Positions 1 to 12,970 of a stretch of 64,000 nt of DNA are shown piece by piece. The notes under the pieces were generated by a model that had not been told where the DNA came from, did not search any database, and saw only the letters and a program-made list of their open reading frames with translations. The DNA comes from Eopsaltria australis. Its lineage: Eukaryota; Chordata; Aves; Passeriformes; Petroicidae. Positions within the stretch are counted from its first letter, which is position 1; each line of letters begins with the position of its first letter. Made by a program: the position numbers and the translations under genes. Location: NCBI GenBank assembly GCA_034509425.1, contig JAVTVJ010000838.1:434001-498000 (forward strand). The letters are read 5' to 3'.

Positions 1-1429
1 AATTTACCTAAGTCCTGATCCAGTAACCTGTCTTGGTGAATTCCTTGTTTCTCCTTGTACTTTGCAGCTGCAGCAAAGATGACACATGTCACTGGGCTGG
101 TTGGTGGCCTAAAATTAGGCGTTCCATCCACCCCACTTTTAAGTGTGGGAAGTCTCTGAAATTAGCACTCTCCATCACAAAATATAAATAAAGACAACCT
201 AAAAATACTGTTTCAATATTTAAAACAATGTACAATCAATTCTAGAGAAATGTAACTTACATAAAGGGGGCAAACACATTGCTCTTCATTATTAAATCCC
301 ATTTTACTTCCAGCCGATATATCTTTATATCTAAAATTAAGCACAGCTTTTAAAGGGCCTGTGCCCCATCTCATCTGCAGACAACAGAGTGGAAAAACCA
401 TCCCACCTTCAGCAGAGATGATGCTGCACTGATTCTGTTGTGCACTTTGGGAAAGCAAGTTGATCCTTGAGGATTTTCCACCTGAACTTTTTTATCAAGA
501 AAAAAAATCTTCCTATGTCTAAAAATGAATGAAACCAAAAAGTCACTCAAATTCACACCTGATAGAAAGAGAAAAGGCATTGTGAAAGATATTGTGGAAG
601 GACCAGGAGGTAAGAAAAAGAAGAGGAAGATATTTCAGTAATAACTATAAAATTAATATTCAGCTTCCTGTATGGAAGCTTCTATCCAGAAGAACAAGAA
701 CATTTTTCAGAATTATAAAGAAGATTATTCAGAAGAAAAATAATCCTGTTTGTTGAGAGTGGATGTGAGTATTTAAATTTGCTTTCCAAGTTGTAAATTT
801 CCCAGCATTATTTGTCTTTCCCTAATTTTGATGTAATGAATTACAACACTGTTACTTTCTGTGCTACATCTGCGATGAAAGTTCACATCATGGATGGGCA
901 AAATTGAATTGCAGAAAAAACAGAAAGACTGTAATTACAAAATCAAGTTTCAGCAACAGGATCATAAATGGGAATAGATATTATTAGAATAACAATAAAT
1001 GCAATATTGCAAACTACACACTGAAACTGATCTTCAGTGAAGGCATGCAATGTTACTATCAAATATATACATTTGCCAACAGAGAGAAAACATGTTTAGG
1101 GGTGAGGTCTACCACATTTTCCTGGATCAGCAATGGACATTAATGTGATCATCAGTTTTAAAACATAAAAGTTTTACATGATATTTTCTGTAAAGAAAAT
1201 TTACATCCACACCAAACTAAGAGCTGGCCAAATTACATTCAGCATTAATACAGGAAAACAGTCACTGATACAAAGAAAAATTAATTCTGTAAGCTCTTCT
1301 TGGAAAGCACCCTATTACACTCATGAACATTTGAAGTTTTCATTCTTCTTCATTTCAAAAACTCACTTGCACCCTTCTGGGTCCCTCTTTATCACCACCA
1401 CAACCAAAAGAAAACGAAGCCTTTCTCTC

Positions 1430-1745
1430 TCCCCATTGCGCTGCCACCAAATATTTCACATCATCTCCTCCCCTGGCGAGCCCTGGGTCATCTGATGGCA
1501 TGGGGAAATGGAGATGGCGCCAGGTGGGGACTGGAATAGCTGCCAGCCCCCAGCATCCCCTGCCACGTCCCTCACACATGGCTGCACCAGTGCCCAGCAC
1601 TGCGGCCATGCCGGACACTCCGTCTGTCCAGAGCAGCAGGAGGTGCGAATCCTCCCTCAGTGGGAAGCAGAGCACTGAACACATCGCATTTCCTTCTCCC
1701 CCTGAAAGCTGCAGGTGGGAGAGCTGTGCTGAGTGTGGAGATTTT
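1430..1745. other. GC-rich patch of unknown origin
   Basis: About 315 bp are clearly richer in G and C than the surrounding intron (for example GGCGCCAGGTGGGG, CTGCGGCCATGCC). A poly(T) run lies 45 bp to the right. Open frames cross it on both strands but show no recognisable domain. It could be an old retrocopy, an unrecognised repeat or a small GC-rich regulatory patch. Confidence 0.45.
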
Positions 1746-1790
1746 AGTTCATTTATAGGCTCGTGTAACTGTGTTCTGTCATTTTACTTT

Positions 1791-1811
1791 ATTTTTTTTT
1801 TTTTTTTTTTT
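1791..1811 (+). repeat. Poly(T) run
   Basis: A near-perfect T run of about 20 follows TTTTACTTTA, just right of the GC-rich patch at 1430-1745. It may be a simple run, or the tail of a minus-strand retro-insertion. Confidence 0.85.
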
Positions 1812-4691
1812 GTTCTGTAGTTCATATGGATTTTTGTGTTTCACAGCTTGGTTCAAACTCCAAGACTAAATGAAACTCCAAAATGGGAGTCAGCTTCCAA
1901 ACCTCCAGCTTTTAAAAGGTTTATGCTGTGCTCACTTGTAATTCTACTCTGTGCCTGGTTTGTTAACTACTGCAGAGCTCGAGACAGTTTCATTATGAGG
2001 AGCTTGTACAGCCCTGGAGATGATTTTACTCAAATTGATGATTCCCCTGTCCACCAAAGGGCAGCAGCAGACAGGCCCAGGTTAATTCTTATGACAAGAC
2101 ACCCTCCACAATCGATCTATTTGGAAATAAATATCCAATATCTTACATAATAAGGTTTGAAATAAGGCATTTTCCAACTGGACTGCTACCTGAAAACAGA
2201 AAAAATGTTCCTGTGACTTGGCTATTGGGGACTTTTTTAAACCGACTGCAGCTGTAAATTTATATATTTAATATACCTTTATATGTTTATATTTAATATA
2301 TACCCTTTTCATACATTTATAATCATTAGTGGTTTTTCATTCCATAGTTTTAGGAGGCTTTTTTTGGTCATAATAACCCGTGATTTGTTTTGAGCTTCCT
2401 TCTACAGTCTACACCCCAACTTTTATTTCTTTTATAGTACCAATTTCTTAGCTGCAGATTATTTTTCATTTCTGTGAGGACATAAAAAAAGAACGTGCAT
2501 TATTGACCAGACCACGAACTTAAGAGCTATAAGGGCTACTTTGAGAATAATGGAGTGCTGTAATTTTTCTTTAAAGGCTTAGAAATACTGAAATATTCAT
2601 TGTCATAGGCTTTGCCACACATAAAAATGCACATAAAAGTTCTTCCAACAAAGAAACAGCGGATCATGTTTATAAGATCAGGATTTTTTTTCTCCTCTAC
2701 TTTTTGTGAGTGTCTAGGATTCTGTGTTTCTGAAAAGGCAGGGTCACACTGCTCCCTCAGTAGGAAGACAGGTAGAAGGAATACCTGACTCCATCCTCTT
2801 TTTACTGAGGGCAAGTGCGTCAAGAATGACGAAAATCCTTAGAAAACCAGATCCGTGGGTTTGAATAAGAAAACATGGCAAGAAAGTTGCCACAACAAGG
2901 TGGTTCAATCTACAGTCAACAATAAAAGGTTGAGTATAGGGTTGAGTTATTATTGTGGGTTTTGACACTGCACAAAAGCTATAATTGTTCTTGATGACTC
3001 ATGGAGTAAGGAAAGAATTACACATGCAAAATATTCCTATTGGGCCTTCAGGGCTTGCCTGAGTATTTTACAGTGAGTTTCTGCCAGGTGTCTCAGTAAA
3101 GACTGAACCTTCCCCTGCCTAATCAAAACAAGATATTGAGAAATTGGTTTTCAAAGGAAGACATTGCTGCACGGTGCTAGTGCAGCAAGATGAAAATGTA
3201 CCTGAAGGCACAGAGTTGAGGACTTAGTTTCAACATCAAACATACAGAGATCAGTCTCATTTCCCTTTTGTGCTGAAAGGGAGAACTTCAGCTCTGATCT
3301 GCTGAGCCCAGTTTTGGAAACACCGCGGTGCCATGCGTGGGATGCCTGGACAGGGAAAATTTCCAGTGAAAGGGCCAGAGTGTGCTTTGCTTGAAGACTC
3401 GGTGTTAGAAATGTTGGAGTTTGATTAATATTTCTCACTAGCTCACTGAAATGCCTGGGAGAACATTTTGATGTTAACAATGAGTTCTGTCATTTCTACA
3501 ACATTTTCTGCCTCTTTGCACTTTCACACCAAGGCGTCAGGCAGAAATGCCTGCCAGACAACATCCACACAGTGGTGCAGATTCAGCAAAACTCATAATT
3601 TTCAGCAAGACACTCAAGAGGGGTTTTTTCCAATGCAAATATAGAAACTGTATTCCATTCAAGATTAGCTGAAATAGTTAAAAACATGTATAAAGCAGAG
3701 TTCTTATTACTGATGTTAGCCTCTCTTTCAAGTAGTGATTCAACTTTTGAAATAATTTTTGCTTCTATTCTTGTAGTATGTTCAGAAAAGGACAAATTAC
3801 CAAGCTGAGTCGAATAACTTGGCCTGAAGTCACATTTGACATGTAAAAATTCTCCCTTTTGCACTTTCAAAGTGTATTTCTGATGTGGTCCTGATCTGAG
3901 ATATTTCTGTAATCCAGGGAGCTCACATATCCAAAAGTACTATTAACTTGATATTAAATGGGTAAAATTCTTTTAGGCACAAATTTTTTTCCCATTCTTT
4001 TTTCTGAGATTAACCAAACATAATCTCATAAATCCACAAGGATGTCATATGAATAATAAATTAACTAATGTGAGGACATAAAAAATAATTCTCTATGATT
4101 AATAATTTTGTATACATATATCTACACATGCAGGCACATATATGCATATCTATAAAACCTCCTTAAATTTTCTATGGAAGTCCTGAATTTGTCATCTAAA
4201 TAATGACTAGCAGGAATGTACATATTTACTGAATTTTTTCTGCAGTGTATCCACAGTGAATAAGCTGAAGACTCTGGCTTCTAAATTTTATGATCTCTGA
4301 AGTGAAACAAAGCAAGAAAAATATTAAAATTGAAATAAACTCTTCTCTTTGGCTTAAAAATTAATTAAAGAAGAGAGTATTTGAGATCAGGAAACAGGCA
4401 CACATTTAAAACAATGAGGAATAAGCTTAAACTCAAACTTCATAATGCATTTTTCACAGAATTAGTCAAACTGATATTTTGAGCTGTAAGGAAGAGTAGG
4501 TCCTCCTAACTCTCACTGAAAGAGATTTTTATGATAATCAGTAATTTAGGGAACTTGACTCTGTGTTGATTCCTGGCAGATGAAAGGTTTCACAGTGGCT
4601 CACTACAAGCTTTAAGACTCAACCTATTTACTGGAGGTGAATAAAGAATCTCAGGTCTTGAAACCAAGGTTCCCCAGCAGGTAATCTGGAA

Positions 4692-4720
4692 ATAAGATAT
4701 ATATGCAATATATATCTTAT
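4692..4720. repeat. Perfect inverted repeat, 13-bp arms and 3-nt loop
   Basis: ATAAGATATATAT (4692-4704), loop GCA, then ATATATATCTTAT (4708-4720) form a perfect AT-rich hairpin on either strand. It is too short for a microRNA precursor. Confidence 0.9.
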
Positions 4721-6629
4721 ATCTTGGTAATCTCCTTTACCATTCAGCAGCAGTCCAGTTCTTAACAGCTTAATTTTAACAGGGTCATTCCATAAGCTGA
4801 GTTCACGAGAAAACCCCTAACCATGTTCATTGATTTAAAAAAGTGGTGATATTCTGATTCCTACCCATATTTTGAAAACACAGACTTCCTGGGAGGCAAA
4901 TTTGACTCAGCCATAGGCCTTCCCCCTGAAAACACAGCTTTTAAATGTTTCATAAATTGTTCTGTTTTGTCTGTGCACTTTTTATGCCTTTGTGTCTGTT
5001 GTGAGCAGGGTTTTTCTGAACCTGAGCATGGAGGCTTTATGAACCCTGGACCCTGCTGGGCCAGGGTTGGTCAGAGCTGGACCTGTAAGACAGAGGTATC
5101 CAAAATTCACCCAAGACTGTGAGCATCAAGCTGAGGAGTTCAAAGGACAAGCACCTGAAGCCAAGAAGATCCAACATGCTGCCTTGAAAACACACAAGTG
5201 AAATACAGATGGCATGAAAGGGAGTAAGAGTCTATTAGAAAAAATACTATAAAACAAGTTATTTATCCCATACTACGAATCATGCAAGCTGCAGGGTCAT
5301 GCCCTGGGAATAATTCTGAGAGAAGGAAAATTCTAAAATCATAATGCATTAGCATGCTTTGGATCAAGCCACCTAGCCTGGGAGCATAAGGATGCATGTA
5401 AGCAGAAGTCTTGAACATCTCTTTATGCCTAGATCTGTCAGACCTTCAGATAATTTTTTAAGTTAAAAAGACATTGAACGGGCCTTTTCATGTAAATGGG
5501 AAGAAAATGCCACTTTGATTTCCACAGAGAGGAAGGTAGGAGGCAACAAGAGCAATATAAACGCAATAGTTTACTAAACCATAAAAGCTGAGGAAATCAA
5601 TTAAAACAAGGTGGAGGTACACTGCTTAGCAGGATTTCTGACATGCCAGAAAAATAAATTGGTGCACTTGGCTTGGAACGCAGTTCTCCCACATATGGGC
5701 ATGTTGAATCCACAGAAAAGGAGGTGAAGGGGCCATAGTATATGTAAAGAAATATTTATAGTGACTATATTTTGATCTAGATCTTTAAAGAAAAAACCAT
5801 GAGAAAATTTGCCATATGCTTTAATGGCAGCAACTCTTGGCAATTAGTAAAACACAGTTCCAAAATGCACAGCAGTGGAATTGTGAGGTGCCCACAGTCT
5901 GGTACCATCTGTTTGATCAAAAACATTAAAATGGAAGGGAAAGGGATCAAAAATCACCTGTGGAACTGCTCACACGTTACTGCAATTCGCTACCCATGCT
6001 GCTCATGGGAGATTTTAACAATACAGATTTGCACTGAATAATGCAAACAGCCTGACACTGATGAAAGTGGCTCCCTGTTGCCTGAAAGAGAATGTTGTGA
6101 TTCACAAAGTTAAAAAAAAAAAACCAACCCTAAAACCCCAGGAGAACCTGTATTGGAAGCAGTATTTTATTTATGGAGACTCCAAGAGTAAAGAAAGCTG
6201 TAATGGACATGTTCATAACTGATAGCTTGATTTCGGCACAGGAGCAAGAAACTGCTCAGAGAGTGGAAGAACAGAAGGAGATGCAGCTGCATCACGGAAA
6301 TGCTGAGGCCTTAAGAAATCTGGGAAGTCATATGAAATTAATACAGTTTAAATTTTGCATTCAGAAGATGGGGAAAGGTGCTTTCTTCCCATTCTGTGTT
6401 TGCTAAACATCTGCAGGCGGACTATGTAAACACCAGATGTTTGTTGAAGTGTCTCTTAACAGGCTGATAAGCTCATTCCAGAATGGCTGAATATGTTTTG
6501 AGGCCATCACTGCTCTCACACTCCACTTTACCCTGATTTTGCCTCATCCTGTGCTTTCCAGAAATGAGAACCAGCTGGTTTAAATACCATTTATGCCTGA
6601 ATTGCTAAAACCAGTCAGAGACAGTAAGA

Positions 6630-6704
6630 CAGAAAGAAAGAGAGAAAGAGAAAGAGAGAAAGAGAGAAAGAGAGAAAGAGAGAAAGAAAGAGAGAAAGAA
6701 AGAG

Positions 6705-6787
<83 letters not shown>

Positions 6788-6807
6788 AAAGAAAAGAAAA
6801 AGAAAAC
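6630..6807 (+). repeat. GAAA/GAGAAA microsatellite, about 178 bp
   Basis: This is a pure purine tract on plus, built of AGAA units. It begins with interrupted AGAAAGAGAGAA variants, becomes perfect GAAA through the middle, and ends with GAAAA variants. In EDIL3 pre-mRNA it is a long CU tract. Confidence 0.97.
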
Positions 6808-9395
6808 TCAATATAAGCAACTCCAAATCTCACCCATGCCAGAAACAGACTCAGAGGATGGTCAAGGTGTCCAAGTATGGTTAAAGCTCATTTTAGTGTT
6901 CTTTTAGAACTCAGTTTCAACCCTTTCCTTCTCAGGTCAGCTGCACTTACTATTTTTGTGACTATTCAGAAGGATTTGGGGTGAGTGTCACACAAGACTT
7001 CCAGGACTTGGGTGTAGCACAACAGATGTCTCACACCTGAAAAGTGCTACACATCACATAAAATGGAAGGGAATTATTTAGGAGATTAGTTAAGAGGAAT
7101 TGATCATGGTGAAATCAAGTGGTGGAATTGAAAAAGAGGGAAACAGAGGTGGAAGTCTAGGAAAAACAGTCTGACACAAAGTACAGGAGGCTGATGTGTA
7201 ACACGACAAATACTTGTTGTAAAGCAGTGATATCTGGGCTATAACAAACTAGATAAACTATTAGAAAATGCATCATGGAAAAGCAGCTTGCACAATGCAC
7301 TTTTTTCCAGGTTTTTTAATTCCAGATCTAGGGTATTTTACATATTCTGTGATGTGACTCAGGAATCTTTGAGCTTTGTGAGGTAATTCTGAGACAGCAG
7401 TCAGTAATTTACATAATTAGCATAACAGTATTTAATTATATGATTACTGTAAATATGTGTAAAACTTTGACGGTGTAATTAGAATGTGTAATAACTACTT
7501 GTAATTACGTAATTAAGTGTGATGACATAACCAAACTTCTAATGATAAAAAAAAAAGATATTTGCAGGCCCAGCTCTAGAAAATGGTGTAGTGCAGAGTT
7601 ATAGAGCTGGTAAACTATATATATTTATATTAATGTCAGTTTGAATCCCCCAGAAAGACAGAGTGTGGGCAACATATTTTGCAATTCACCAACAGAGTTC
7701 TTTCACTATTTCAATAAACTGGAAGATATAAATTTTTTTGTTCATATAAACTTTCTGTTATATGGTCTCAAAACCAGAAATATGTATGTCTATGCTTATA
7801 TATACACATACATAAAACTTAATTCAGTTTAATATATAAGATATGCAACTTCAGACACAAGGTTATTTCTGCATGTTGCTACACATACATCTATTTAAAA
7901 AAAAAAGGAATATAAAATAACAGATGATGGTTCAGAAAATGCAATGATCACTTAAGTAACAGCTCTGTCTACCCCATTTCCAGCAAAACAGGAGATTGGG
8001 TTTATGTGATCTACTATCTGAGCAATGTTCATGATGCAGCCAAAATACAGAAGAGATAAACTCTGAAGAGATGGATGAGATTCCTGGTAGAATTCCAAAT
8101 GGCAATTCAATTGCACCTAACAAGGAAATGCAGGAATTGCTTCACCAGCAAATTTTGAAAAACACTAATAGATAGGGGGTTTTAAAATAAATAATTTCTA
8201 GTAACCATACAGACTCCGAATTCCTCAAAGCAAGTCTTGGTCTTTTATTTCTCTCTAGAACTACATACACATTATGTTGGGTGCCTCACATCTTTTTTCT
8301 GTGGCGCATAAATCTGGGAATTCACTGAAGCTACTTCAAAAAAACATTTGTGGTTATTGGTCCACTGTTTGCCTCTCTTTTCTCCCCCATACATCCACAA
8401 TGTGATTGAAAGAAAACTAATCATATTTTTCAGCTTTGTCAGAGTTTCATTTATTTGGTATTCAACTTGTAACACCCTTTCCTGCTTTTTGCTACACAGA
8501 GTAGCATTTTCCTTGCACTACAAACTCCCTTTTTTTGAATGTGGATTAGGTCAGTGTTTCAGGTATTTTGAATGTAATACCCAACATTACTAATGTCAAT
8601 TGTCAAATACTTTCCTCTTTCTTTTTAAGGTAATCTGTATTAGCTTTATACACAATACCATAATTTTAACATCTTTTGTTTGACTAAAACATACAGGCTT
8701 TCATCTTTACGGTATTTAAAACCCAAGAGCCTCTAATATCTAACTGTTAATGTATACTGCATTTTGTGCCAAAGCAGTTTATTCTATTTTTGTTATTTTT
8801 GGTCTTCAGGATTAGCTAGTTTATCATACACAAAGAACTTTGGGAATCAGACCTTTATTGTTACATACAATATACAATGTTATTGCAAAAATCATGTGAG
8901 ATTGTTCCCAGGACAGATCCATTAATAACTATTAATTCTAATAATGACTTCACCCACAAAGCAGCGGTCCAGATTTCAGAGGCTAGAGACATGTCAGAGC
9001 CAATAACATATTTTTGCCCTATTCCTACACTTGTTGATTTCTGCTAATAATACTGTTGAAGACAGGATATTTGGTGAGATGAAACCCCACCTGAATAAAT
9101 TTTTGTATTTTGCTACTTTGCACTATTTGACTTCTTTTCTGTCTATAAATAATGACCTTGAATTTTGCAAATGTCTCCATCATGTCAGATGTTTTACTTG
9201 AATGCATGATAGATATGGTCTCTGAAATTCTCTCAATTTTGAAAGGAATAAAATGGCTGTTTTGAGGTTTCTTTATTTATAGAGAAGTACTTCCGCAGTA
9301 CATTGAAGTTTATTTTTCCTTCTGTAAAAAGAAAATCTAATATTTTGTATTATTAAAAAATAAAGTTTTATAACCATGCTCCATGCTGTACTTAC

Positions 9396-9509
9396 TCTGT
9401 TGGCAGTTCCTTCCCATAAATTCACCTGGGCATTCACAGGAATAGTTGGCAACAAGATCTGTACAGATTCCACCATTCCTGCAGGGTTCAGCTTCACATT
9501 CATTCACAT
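9396..9509 (-). CDS. EDIL3: EDIL3 exon encoding EGF-like domain 3 (calcium-binding)
   Basis: This internal exon of EDIL3 encodes the third EGF module of a secreted, matrix-associated integrin ligand that also binds phosphatidylserine membranes through its discoidin domains. The 38 codons (counting split ones) read [14 protein letters not shown], then [16 protein letters not shown], then FMGRNCQQ, with six cysteines in EGF spacing. The N-V-N-E-C start marks a calcium-binding EGF. The [12 protein letters not shown] run fits the Asp/Asn beta-hydroxylation consensus, with the Asp codon at 9457-9459. On the minus strand the acceptor is CTTCCTGCAG followed by AT, and the donor is GTAAGT (plus 9390-9395). 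Both borders are phase 1, so the first Asn is completed by the A that ends the EGF2 exon. From memory, mammalian EDIL3 matches almost residue for residue. The next exon, expected to open the first discoidin domain, is not in the window. Confidence 0.96.
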
Positions 9510-11831
9510 CTGCAGGAAGCACACAAGGGGATGCCAGGATTAGCAGAGAAATGGTAAAAGCAATAAGCATATGTTTAGAAAAACTGAAACAAAAAACAAC
9601 TAAAAAAACCAAACCAGAAAGAGAGACAAGAGAGAGTTTTCTTATGGTCCGCCAAATAATATAATTTAAAGTTTTGCTCAAGGTTTTCCACTGTAACTTC
9701 CTGTGGGTATCAGGGCCAAAAGTCACAGTTTGGCCTTAAAAAAACCAAACTGAAGTAGTTCTGATGGAGTGATCAGTAGTGATCCTTGGAACTTCAAGGA
9801 ATGTAGCTACTTCTTTATCAACAGATGCCAGTTAAGGATGTGTCTCAGTTCATCTTAATTCATTAAACATCTAATTGACAAGGTTGTTTAACCATCTAAA
9901 AAATTCCCTTCCTGTGCATGAGTTAGTGGGCAAATTGAAACTAATAACTCAATCTAGAAGCCAGCAAATTTCATTAAATTCAAAAGACAGAAAAGGTGGG
10001 TAATTTCACTTGAGTTCCTCTCTTCCAGTATACTTTGTCAAACAGTGCAAGAATACAACTCCCCTGTGTTTTCCAATGTAGCAACCTTAAAAGTATGGTA
10101 TCAGATTCCTTTTCTCAAATGTGACGCAGAATTTTTCAGTCAGCATTAAATAGGCGGAGGGAGGATATTGATACATCATTATTAAATCTCTCAGTCTCCA
10201 CATTTATATTTATTCTGCATGGAGTAGAAATGGTGTGTAGATCTTATATGTTGTTGTCTAAAAGGGCTGCACCTCTGCAGTAGAATATTTTAAACAGGGT
10301 GGAGTGAAATTTCAGATTTCTATACTAAAATTAATTATGGCAATGGATCCCTGGGCTTCTTTTTAACCCCTCATGTTTTACTATTTCTTGCTTATAAAGA
10401 TATCACACACTGGTATAATAAAACTTTAGAGTTAGCTGAATTTTTTCCATTAAAGCTGAACAAGAGGAGTAACAGCTTAGAGTGCAAGAAATAAAACCTG
10501 CCAAGGGAAATGACCAAAGAACAGATCTGCTCAGTTCTAAATTAAATTCTTTATATGTATTTATAAAATTTAACAAGATTCTTCAGCTCCCTATTTGCCT
10601 TTTTAAGCAAAGCCCATTAACCTTACATTTTTATCAGGTAATTCATCATTTTAATACAGGCTAACACATTTGCAGGGGGAAAAAAATCAAGGTCACTGTG
10701 AACTAAAAAACATTAAGTGAACACATGAACTATCTCTCACTTGGTGAGATGCAGGTGGTAATTTATCCTCTTAAAAGCTTTTCTGCGTAAAGACAGTACC
10801 TTCTCAAGGTTTTTTTTTCTAATCTGCCATTCCTGTTGAAATACATAGAAATATGTAGAAGATGCACAGCTTTCCAGAATATTTTATATTGTCTACGTGA
10901 TGACGGAGAAAATAAACTGAGCTTGAGGCAGCACACCCTTTTAAAGCAATCCTCATACTCCATCCCTGTGGAGCAATCAGCAATTATCAGAGAAGAAAGA
11001 TGGAAGGTGTTAATTATTATCTTTGTTACTTGGCTCCTACAATGATTTTTCCCCCAGTAATTTCAGGACCTTGAGTCCCAGCAGTTCAAACAAATATGTC
11101 AAATTTGATGAATGAATGAGGAAAGATTGTTCATTTTATCATGTCTGACCTGTTTAGTTGAAAATAAAATCAACTAAACTGTGTTAAATAATAAAGAACA
11201 TTCATTAACATGTTTTAAATAAACATTTCTACAGAATTATATATTTCCTGTTATTATTTCATTTGACTGAACGTGCAAATGTGGACTATTTAATTAAGGG
11301 TGGTTCCTACGAGTTGTGGTTCAAGAGATTATGTTCAAATTCCTAGATGTGCCAATTCTGATACCATACTTTACACCAGCTGATGTGATCCTTCTTTCTG
11401 AAAAACATAAACTTCGCTGTATTACTGTGACAAGAAGTAAATTTCACTAGAAATTTTAAAATTCCAGCGTTTCTTGAGTAGTTGCTCCTAAAGGCAATAA
11501 AGGCTCACACAGAAAACTTATTTTCTGTGATCAGATTCTTATTTTTCATTGACCACATAACCTACGTACATAAGAAGGACAGAAGGTTTTCTTTTAATGT
11601 GAATTAATAATTCAAGATAAACTCACTGCAGGTTGCTCATGGTAAACTTAGGTCTTAGCTTTGAGACAGATTCTTATGTTTTGCACCAAAAAAAATACAG
11701 AGAGCTGGGTGCTGCCAGAGAAATCAGAGTTCCTCACAGAGGGACCTGATAAAACTGATTAACACTGAGTGAAAAGCACTCATCAAACGGCAGAGGGAAA
11801 GTCTGGGTTTCTAGATAGTGTCCAGGTTAGA

Positions 11832-12026
11832 TAAAAAAAAAAACATAAACAAACAACAACAAAGAAAATGAAAGAAAACCAAGAGAAACAAAACCAAATG
11901 AAACAAAACCCAACAAACCAAAAAAAGCAAATAAGAACAAAAAAAAAAAACCCACTAACCCAACCCAAATCAACCAACAAACCCAAACAAAACCACCCCC
12001 AAACCCCCAGCCTCAAAAAACACAAA
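11832..12026 (+). repeat. A/C-rich low-complexity tract
   Basis: About 195 bp are composed almost only of A and C (AAACAAACAACAAC, CAAACCCAAACAAAACC and similar), with few G or T. It is irregular rather than a perfect tandem repeat. The EDIL3 pre-mRNA is G/U-rich here. Confidence 0.9.
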
Positions 12027-12426
12027 TGCCCACTCTCATGTGCAACCTCCCAAGATTTCTCTAATGAAGAGGGATTCTAAAATTGAAGGTGATGGAGGAA
12101 CAGGGAAATTAACCATCTTCTGAAAATAGATTGTTCCTTGAATGAAATAGCTTGATGGGCTGAGAGAGTTGATTCGGAAGTAAAGACTACGCTAAGGTTT
12201 CTTTTTATGCAGCAGATGATTAAATTTAAATTTTCTGTCTCCTAAGATCAATGCATAACCATGAAGTTATTAAGCAGACTTCTGTTTGAAGCATGGTTGT
12301 GGTGCACCCTGGAACAAAACTACACTGTCAGAAACTGGGAAAGAAATAGAAAACTTGACTATATCACAAGGTGACTTGGAGAACCATCAAGGGGCAGATT
12401 TCTGTGCTTTTGCCTTCCTTTGATGG

Positions 12427-12430
<4 letters not shown>

Positions 12431-12472
<42 letters not shown>
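12431..12472 (+). repeat. (AT)21 microsatellite
   Basis: The run is 42 bp of perfect AT dinucleotides, flanked by GATGGTATT and ATTATTTAAT. It can extrude a cruciform and is likely to vary in length. Confidence 0.97.
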
Positions 12473-12476
<4 letters not shown>

Positions 12477-12690
12477 TAATCCTCTAAGTATTTAATAAAA
12501 CATGAATAAAAACTAGTACTTGCACACATAATAGAAATAAAAATACCTAGCCCCCATTTTGGTTTTACCACTTACATATAGTCACATGTATTTTCCTGAA
12601 AAATCACCCCCCATGAAATGGAAATTTAAATTATGTAGCTGTGTAAAGCTGACTTTTTCAGAAAAAAGGACCAATAAGCTCAGTACAACC

Positions 12691-12692
<2 letters not shown>

Positions 12693-12723
<31 letters not shown>

Positions 12724-12970
12724 CAACACGTCTTTTGTTTTGGCTGTGAGTTCACACCAGTGCCTTGTTCCTGTCCCCTGCCTGTTTCTTCTTTTCACAG
12801 CCCAAATTCCTGGTTCCTGCCACCTGAACCCTTGTTTCTGGTCCAGGGCTGCCTTTTGCCATGCAGGCTGCCTGGAGCTCCCTCCTGCTGACCAGAACAT
12901 TCTTTCCTTTTCCTTTGGTTTTGTCCTCGTTTTGACTTCTGGATCACACTCGGGCTGCTCATCTCAGTTC
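12693..12970 (-). repeat. Possible retrocopy: GC-rich block with 29-nt poly(A) tail
   Basis: On the minus strand about 250 bp of moderately GC-rich sequence (12722-12970) end directly in 29 adenines (plus T run 12693-12721). That arrangement suggests reverse transcription of a polyadenylated RNA. I see no AATAAA close to the tail and no clear coding frame, and target duplications are weak at best (CTCAGT occurs near both borders). The source transcript is not recognised. Confidence 0.35.

Larger units (their letters stand above)
1..9395 (-). other. EDIL3 intron after the EGF3 exon (partial)
   Basis: This is the 5' part, in gene direction, of the intron between EGF3 and the first discoidin exon, starting with the GTAAGT donor at plus 9390-9395. 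It is AT-rich single-copy-looking sequence. Recognisable contents are a GC-rich patch (about 1430-1745), a poly(T) run near 1791-1811, a small hairpin (4692-4720) and a GAAA-rich tract (6630-6807). I see no discoidin coding sequence on the minus strand and no other gene. The short open frames have no recognisable domains. Confidence 0.85.

Noticed and set aside
6593..6907. Lys/Glu/Arg-repeat frame on plus and Phe/Leu/Ser frames on minus.
   Set aside because: These are translations of the GAAA microsatellite.
1..9395. The first discoidin-domain exon of EDIL3 on the minus strand.
   Set aside because: No sequence encoding the expected discoidin start was seen. It probably lies beyond position 1.
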